From Miscanthus floridulus (taxonomy: Eukaryota > Streptophyta > Magnoliopsida > Poales > Poaceae): DNA of 64,000 nt. The position numbers and the translations under genes were made by a program. The first letter of the stretch is position 1; each line of letters opens with the position of its first letter. Below are positions 57,405-64,000 of this stretch, piece after piece. The stretch spans positions 117,090,123 through 117,154,122 of the forward strand of contig NC_089588.1 in assembly GCF_019320115.1 (NCBI RefSeq). The letters are read 5' to 3'. The notes below the pieces were generated by a model. The model saw nothing but the letters and a program-made list of their open reading frames with translations, was not told the DNA's origin and ran no database searches.

Positions 57405-57728
57405 CTTTGATCCTCGGTCAAAATGGGCTCTAGTCCCGGAATTTTTTGCCCCCGGGACTAGAAATACCTTTAGTCCCGGTTGGTGGCTCCAACCGGGACT
57501 AAAGGTCCCTGCCCAACGGCTACTGCGCCAAACAGAGGTGGCAGGGACCTTTAGTCCCGGTTGGAGCCACCAACCGGGACTAAATGTATACTTTTACTCT
57601 CGGTTGGTGGCTCCAACCGGAAGTAAAGGTCTACTCCCGGGCCGTGGCTGCGCCCGGGGTTGGAAAGTTACCTTTAGTCCCGGTTGGATCTATCAACCGG
57701 GACTAAATGTTCTCCCTTTATAAATCGG
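57405..57728 (+). promoter_or_regulatory. CACTA-4 left subterminal array with TATA-like box
   Basis: Same array as in CACTA-3, ending in CCTTTATAAATCGG (about 57,715-57,728). Some units are closer to a perfect hairpin than in CACTA-3 (TTTAGTCCCGGTTGG rather than TTTAGTGGCGGTTGG). Confidence 0.75.
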
Positions 57729-58081
57729 CCGTCTCCTCCTTCCTCCCCGAGCCCGAGCTCAGCACATTTTGAAGCTCACTGCAGTAGTGTTCTTGCTTCC
57801 TCCCTCCATTGTTCCTCCATCCATTCTTCGATTCCTCCGTCGATTTCTTCGATTCCTCCGTCGATTCTTCAGTTGTAAAGGTTACCAATCTCATACTCTC
57901 ATTTTTTACCATTTTCTTATGCCATTTTATTCACTATATATATTTATGGTTCTTTATTGTGGTTTTTTTCATTTGTAAGCAATTTGAGCTCAAAATCACT
58001 TTAAGCTTGCATATTTACATGAAAGAAGGTTAAAGTATATATAAATATAAAGTTAGAAAATAGTTAGAAAATTATAGCAAA

Positions 58082-58654
58082 TCCTTACTAATTGAACTTG
58101 CGGACCGTGTTCAGGTCGGCGAGGATGTTCTCTGCCGAGCGGTAACGGACGTCAAGGAGGAGCTTTGATTCTACGAGGGAGAGCGATAACGGTCGTGGAA
58201 GACCGTGTTCCCTTCCTCGTAGAATCGGAGCTCTTCCTTGACCAAGTACGGTGCCGTCCGGTGGAGAAATGCTCGCCGAGCTGATCACGTAAGCAAGGTC
58301 AACTAGTACGGATGGTTATTTATTCACATGTCCCGATATCGTCGTAGTAGTCTGTCAATCACCGTACCTAAACGTAGTATATATAAATAAAAACATAGAA
58401 AATAGTTAGAAAATTATAGAAAATCCGAACTAGTTGAACTTGCAGGCCGTGTTCAGCTCGGCAAGCATGTTCTCTGTCGAGCGGTAACGGACATCAAGGA
58501 GGAGTTTTGATTCTACGAGGGAGAGCGACAACGGTCGTGGGAGACCGTGTTCCCTTCCTCATAGAATCGGAGCTCTTTCTTGACCAAGTACGGTGCTGTC
58601 CGGTGGAGAAATGCTCGCCGAGATGATCACGTAAGCAAGGTCAACTAGTACGGA
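58082..58654. repeat. Two tandem palindromic units in CACTA-4 (231 bp each)
   Basis: Units at 58,082-58,312 and 58,424-58,654 correspond to the palindromic units of CACTA-3, which has three. Both are full length here. Confidence 0.9.
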
Positions 58655-58897
58655 TGGTTATTTATTCACACGTCCCGATATCGTCGTAGTAGTCTGTTAT
58701 GTGTGTACATTCCCATTCTTCTATTAATTTGCGGAAATATCATATGAATTACTTACCTGCCGCAGTAAAAGACGAGAACACAATGACCATTAAAAATATC
58801 ATTGTTTAGAGATCTAGATAATTTTATAGTTTGTTAATTTTATTTGTTTATAAAAGAAGAAATTTATAGTGTATTAAAAAATGAGTATAGAGAGTAG

Positions 58898-59433
58898 ATG
58901 GCAACTGCTTCCGGGTCCTCGACCTCTCATGGGTTTCCAAAGCGACTTAGGCCGGGCCTTCCTCTCATTCCATGCGGCAAGTGTCGTGATGAGACGAAGA
59001 TTGTGATGGAGTACCGAGTGAAGAAGGAGGGTCCCAACAAGGATCATATCTTCTACAAGTGTCCGGATCGCAATGTGAGTTATTTTATCGTATTTAATGA
59101 TTATGGTTAGTTTATACCTATTTTCATGATGGTTGTGATTAAAGTTCTAATTTTTTGTTTTAATTTCAGTGGGATGGCAGTGGACGATGTTTAGGCTTCT
59201 ACTGGGAGGAAGAGTATGTTGAACTCGTGCAAAAATATCTTGCACAACAGGCAGATACGGCGGCTAATGAGGCAGTGATCCAGCCGAAGAAGCCCAAAGA
59301 TGTTGCACAATCGGGGGATCTGTCTATTTTAGTTGAGATTGGTCGCGAAATCCTTGTGCTCCTGAAATGTATTTTAGCTTTAGTTCTTTTAGTGGTAGTT
59401 GGGATTGTCTACATTGTAGCGATGCTTTCATAA
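58898..59433 (+). CDS. GRF-type zinc finger protein with C-terminal membrane segment (CACTA-4)
   Basis: Exons 58,898-59,074 and 59,170-59,433 mirror the CACTA-3 gene and keep the whole frame open. CGKC, YKCPDRN and GRCLGFYW are present (Ser to Leu after the third Cys position relative to CACTA-3). The hydrophobic end LLKCILALVLLVVVGIVYIV is the same. Other replacements are few (Ala to Thr in the N-terminus, Arg to His before IFYKC, His to Gln before PKKPKD, Val to Ile in the SGDLS region). With no stops in either copy, this small gene is better preserved than the transposase next to it, though it is also much shorter. Confidence 0.8.
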
Positions 59434-59515
59434 ATTTGTATCTTTTGTGGTGGCACGCATGTTGTATAAATAATTAATTATGATCTAGGTTTTAATATGA
59501 TATTTATGTCATGTA

Positions 59516-62500
59516 ATGCAGATGAGCCGTCATTGGATGTATAATGCTGATCGCCGCTCACAAGAGTTCATTGACGGCGTGCATTCTTTGTTACGTGCGG
59601 CCGAGGCAAACAAACGCGACGGTTTCATGTGCTGCCCATGTGCCATATGTAAGAATACGGTGGAATATCCTTGCTCAAGGACTCTTCATTCACACTTGTT
59701 CAAGTCGGGTTTCATGCCAAACTATATTTGTTGGACAAAGCACGGAGAAACCGGTGTTGTAATGGAAGAAGATGAAGAAGAACAATGGGACGACAATGAT
59801 ATTATTCCTGATGGTGCGTGCTTCAATGATACTGCAATGGGAGAAGCTGAAGAAGAGGTAGCCGCAGAAGATGAGCCGGCTGATGATCTTTGTCAGGTCA
59901 TTCGTGATGCACAAAGAGAATGTGAAAGTGAAAAGGAGAAGATCAAGTTCGAGCGGATGCTAGAAGATCACAAGAAATTGTTGTACCCAACTTGTGATGC
60001 AGGGCAGAAAAAGTTGGGAACCACACTAGAATTGCTGCAATGGAAGGCAAAGAATGGTGTATCTGACAAGGGATTTGGAGAGTTACTAAAAATCCAAAAG
60101 AAGATGCTTCCAAAGTACAATGAATTGCCCGCCACTACCTACGAAGCAAAACAACTTGTCTATCCTATGGGGCTAGAAATAGAGAAGATACATGCATGTC
60201 CTAATGACTGCATCCTATACCATGGCAAAGAGTACGAGAAATTGGATGCATGCCCGGTATGCCATGCGTCGCGGTATAAGATCAGGCGAGATGACCCTAG
60301 TGATGTTGAGGGCGAACGTCCACGTAAGAAAATCCCTGCCAAGGTTATGTGGTATGCTCCTATAATACCACGCTTGAAACGTCTGTTCAGAAACAAAGAA
60401 CATGGAAAATTGTTACGATGGCACAAAGAAGACCGTAAGGTAGACAATATGTTGAGACACCCAGCTGATGGGTCCCAGTGGAGAGCAATCGATAGAGAAT
60501 TCCCGGAGTTTGCAAATGACGCAAGAAACTTAAGGTTTGCTTTAAGTACAGATGGTATCAATCCTTTTGGAGAGCAGAACAGTAGTCATAGCACTTGGCC
60601 TGTTACTCTAAGTATCTACAACATTCCTCCTTGGTTATGCATGAAGCGGAAGTTCATTATGATGCCTGTGCTCATCCAAGGCCCGAAGCAACCTGGCAAT
60701 GACATCGATGTGTACCTGAGACCACTTATTGACGAACTTCTCATTTTGTGGAATAAAGAAGGTGTACGTGTGTAGGATGAGTACAAACAGGAACACTTTG
60801 ATCTGCGAGCATTGTTGTTCGTAACAATCAATGATTGGCCTGCTCTAAGTAATCTTTCAGGACAGTCAAACAAGGGATATAATGCATGCACACACTGCTT
60901 CGGTGATATTAGAGGTGTATTCTTGAAAAAATGTCGAAAGGTCGTGTACCTTGGCCATCGTCGATTTCTTCCTACAAATCACCCCGTAAGAAAGAAAGGT
61001 AAGCATTTTAAAGGGAAGGCAGACCACCTGACCAAGCCTCGCAACCGAACCGGTGAGGATGTACTCGATATGGTCAATGATGTGAAAGTCGTCTTTGGAA
61101 AAGGACATGGAAGCCAACCTATTCCGAAAGACGCTAACGGTCACGCACCCATGCGGAAGAAAAAGTCCATATTTTGAGACCTACCCTATTGGCAAGTCCT
61201 GGAGGTCCATAGCTCGATCGACGTGATGCACCTGATGAAGAATCTTTGTGTGAACCTGCTAGGCTTTATGGGTGTGTATGGAAAGCCTAAGGACACATTT
61301 GAAGCACGACAGGACCTGCGTTGTTTGAGAGAAAGAGACAACCTGCATCCAGAGAAGACAGATGATGGACGCCATTACTTACGTCCTGCTAGCTACACTC
61401 TAAGCAAAGAGGAGAAGGAAATCATGTTTGAATGCTTAAACAACATCAAGGTACCATCTGGATTCTCCTCGAATATAAAGGGTATTATAAATGTGCCAGA
61501 GAAGAAATTCTGTAACTTAAAGTCCCATGACTGTCACGTTCTCATGACGCAATTACTTCCAGTTGCATTAAGAGGAATTCTACCTCCAAATGTACGTCTA
61601 GCCACCGTAAAGCTATGTGCATTCCTCAATGCAATTTCTCAGAAGGCAATTGATCCAACTGATCTAGCTAAACTATAGAATGATGTGGTTCAATGTCTCG
61701 TCAGCTTTGAGTTAGTGTTCCCTCCTTCCTTCTTTGATATTATGACACACCTCCTAGTTCACCTAGTCAAGGAGATTTTCACTCTCGGTCCTGTGTTCCT
61801 ACACAACATGTTCCCCTTAGAGAGATTCATGGGAGTCCTGAAGAAATATGTTCACAACCGTGCTCGCCCAGAAGGAAGCATCGCCAAGGGCTATGGAACA
61901 GAAGAGGTCATTGAGTTCTGTGTTGACTTTATTCCGGACCTTGACTCGATTGGTGTTCCTGAATCGAGACATGAGGGGAGACTAAGCGGAAATGGGACAC
62001 TAGGGAGGAAAACATATATTGGTACGGATGATGATTATTTCAATAAAGCGCACTACACAGTTCTACAGAACTCCTCTTTGGTAGATCCGTATATTGAGAC
62101 ACACAAGGATCTCTTACGATCCGAGTTTCCAGGGAAGACTGAAGCTTGAATTACGCATAAGCACATGGAAACTTTCGGCGGTTGGTTGCGAAAAAAATGT
62201 CAAGGTGATGAGAGCATCCATGAGCAACTATATTTATTGGCTATGCAACCATCATGGCATATCGTCACATACAAAGGGTACGAGATAAATGGGAACATAT
62301 TCTACATAGTAGCCCAAGATAAAAGGAGTACCAACCAAAACAGTGGTGTCCGCATAGATGCCACAGACCCGAATGGGAATAAGCAGACATATTATGGACG
62401 CATAGATGAAATATGGGAACTAGAATATGCACCTACTTTGAAGATCCCATTGTTCAAGTGCCAATGGGTCAAGGTGACCGGAGGCGGGGTAACAGTAGAC

Positions 62501-62872
62501 AACGAGTATGGAATGACAACAGTAGACCTTAGTAATATTGGGTACAAAGACGAACCATTTGTCCTTGCCAAGGATGTGAATCAGGTGTTCTATGTCAATG
62601 ATATGTCTACCAAACCAAAAAGAGGGAAAAACGATAATGACTCAACCAAAGAGCCAAAGCGCCACATAGTTCTTTCAGGGAAAAGAGTCATCGTGGGAAT
62701 TGAGGACAAGTCGGACATGTCAGAAGAATATGAAAAGGATGACCGAATTCCGCCCTTCAAAGTGAACAAAGACCCTAGCATCTTGGTAAATGATGAGGAC
62801 ACTCCATGGTTACGAAGCGATCATAACCAAGGGACATACGTAAAGAAGAAGTTCACTGCTGTGCCCACTTGA
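59516..62872 (+). pseudogene. TNP2 transposase of CACTA-4, four nonsense codons
   Basis: The frame is 3,357 bp, exactly the length of the CACTA-3 copy, with no net indel. The domain layout is the same as in CACTA-3. Stops lie at 60,773-60,775 (TAG; TGG in CACTA-3), 61,175-61,177 (TGA; TGG), 61,676-61,678 (TAG; CAG) and 62,147-62,149 (TGA; TGG). The three codons that are stops in CACTA-3 are sense codons (CAG) here. The first 419 codons are open. Confidence 0.95.
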
Positions 62873-63345
62873 TGATATAGTGATTTAATATAGTGTGTGT
62901 TTGAGATATTATGTAATAATTGTGAATTCAGATGTTTATTATGTCATGTTTCAAATTAAATCAATGTTTGATTTGGTGGGATTTCTCTCTCAAAAAGGTA
63001 AATTAGGATACTGAGTGATGAAAAATTAAAATATTAACGTTAAAATGATGTGAAAACAAATTTCCTGTCCAAAACCAATAATTTTAATAATTTTAATTAA
63101 ACACTACATTTTTGCATTAACGAAATAATAAATATTAGTTACATTATGTTTTATAATTCTAACAAAAAATAAAAAAAGTTTAGTTATCAATTTTTCCTAT
63201 GTGCAATAAACAAAAATAAAATTCATATTTTTAACAAAATAATTTTATGCCTTTTATTTAATTTACTATGTATTTAATAAAAACTATTGCATTTCTATTG
63301 TATTTAACAAGACTATTGCTTAAAACAGGCGGGAAACGAAACTGC
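62873..63345. other. AT-rich 3' flank of TNP2 in CACTA-4, no gene
   Basis: Counterpart of 42,961-43,433 with a few base changes. Nothing coding is seen. Confidence 0.6.
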
Positions 63346-63600
63346 AGGCCACCTTTACTCCCGGGTGGGAAGCCCACCCGGGAGTAAAGGTGGGCTGCAG
63401 TTTCGTGGCCCGCCAAAAAAAAGCCTTTACTCCCGGTGCGTGTTACCAACCGGGAGTAAAGGTATACCTTTACTCCCGGTTGGTAACACGCACCGGGAGT
63501 AAAGGCACCTTTACTCCCGGTTGGTAATACGCACCGGGAGTAAAGGGTTTTTACTCCCGGTTGGTGGCTGGCACCGGGAGTAATTCTCCTCTGCTATATA
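63346..63600 (+). promoter_or_regulatory. CACTA-4 internal repeat array with TATA-like box
   Basis: Five TTTACTCCCGGT / ACCGGGAGTAAA hairpin units lie ahead of GCTATATAACC (about 63,592-63,602). Same arrangement as 43,434-43,690. Confidence 0.65.
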
Positions 63601-64000
63601 ACCTCCAGCGCCTGGCAGATCGATTCGCTCGTCTTCTTCATCGTCGAACACCGCCACCCTCTTCTTCCTCGCGCCGCGTCCGTTCGCCTTTCGTGACACC
63701 GGCGCCGCCGTCTTCTTCCTCGTGCGGCCTCCACCGCGCGCGCCCGTGCCCCTCCTCCGCGCTTGCCCGTGGCCCTCCACCGCGCCCTCCTCCGCGCCCG
63801 AGGCCCTCCACCGCGCGTTGCCCCACCACGCCGGCCCGAGGCCCTCCAGTACGTACACTGCCGAGCTTGATCGAGGTGATATATTCGTCGATCTCTTTGT
63901 ACATTTGTCCGAGCCCTCCACTGCCGAGTTATAGATCACGTCGAAAACTACAACTTTGGTGTAAGCCATGTCAACGGTCGAGGTCGATTGAAAATTCCAA
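63601..64000 (+). other. GC-rich leader of the CACTA-4 second gene
   Basis: Counterpart of the CACTA-3 leader, with small indels, including extra AGTACGTACACTG near 63,850. The coding exons of the second gene lie beyond the window. Confidence 0.45.

Larger units (their letters stand above)
57387..64000 (+). mobile_element. CACTA-4: second copy of the CACTA-3 family, cut by the window end
   Basis: Starts CACTAGTAGAGAACAGACCT, identical to CACTA-3, with CTC before it. It follows CACTA-3 nearly base for base through array, palindromic units, GRF gene, TNP2, internal array and leader, and continues past the window edge. The right end and target duplication cannot be seen. Main differences are one fewer palindromic unit and a different set of stop codons. 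Confidence 0.93.

Overview
The window is nuclear DNA of a grass (Poaceae), probably a panicoid. The evidence is plant-type introns, nested CACTA (En/Spm) transposons with the grass TTTGCCGAGTG subterminal repeat, Stowaway and Tourist-like MITEs, a plant NB-ARC-LRR relic, a piece of plant mitochondrial 18S rRNA, and a plant H3.1 histone copy. I see no clearly intact host gene. Almost everything is a transposon, a gene fragment carried by one, or a broken gene between them.

Layout. 1-5.1 kb: a Ty3/gypsy integrase scrap and a broken CCHC/DUF4283-type gene (minus strand) split by a 606-bp solo LTR. 5.83-14.18 kb: CACTA-1 (TSD CAC), with TNP2-like and TNPA/Transposase_24-like genes on the minus strand and a 144-bp near-perfect inverted repeat near one end. 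14.3-18.5 kb: three broken minus-strand genes in series: an unknown gene with tandemly repeated exons (split by a MITE), a NEDP1/DEN1-like deneddylase pseudogene, and a truncated NLR. 18.8-22.3 kb: small non-autonomous elements (CACTA, MULE, and a CACTA nested in a MITE). 23.917-51.384 kb: CACTA-2, about 27.5 kb with ATT on both sides. It carries a TNP2 gene, a captured LRR-receptor-kinase fragment, and a second gene ending in a Ulp1-type (C48) protease. That protease gene is split by CACTA-3 (37.172-50.220 kb, TSD ATA), which has its own GRF zinc-finger gene, TNP2 gene and Ulp1-type gene. 51.87-52.27 kb: a mitochondrial rrn18 insertion. 52.349-54.632 kb: CACTA-5 (TSD CTT), a small relative of CACTA-1 that carries a full-length histone H3.1 reading frame and its promoter. 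54.96-56.90 kb: a Stowaway-type MITE split by a 1.8-kb Helitron. 57.387 kb to the window end: CACTA-4, a second copy of the CACTA-3 family, cut off by the window edge.

How the parts work together. In the autonomous-type elements the repeat array sits directly upstream of a TATA-like box and the first gene. In two different families (CACTA-2 and CACTA-3/4) an extra internal array of the same repeats lies between the TNP2 gene and the Ulp1-type gene, as if it were a second promoter. CACTA-3 and CACTA-4 have TNP2 frames of identical length (3,357 bp), each killed by its own set of nonsense transitions. The strongest single oddity is the H3.1 copy in CACTA-5: full length, with Thr3 changed to Met and the stop lost, so that the frame runs 34 codons into transposon repeat. 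Family and domain names come from pattern recognition of the translated sequence; no database search was possible.
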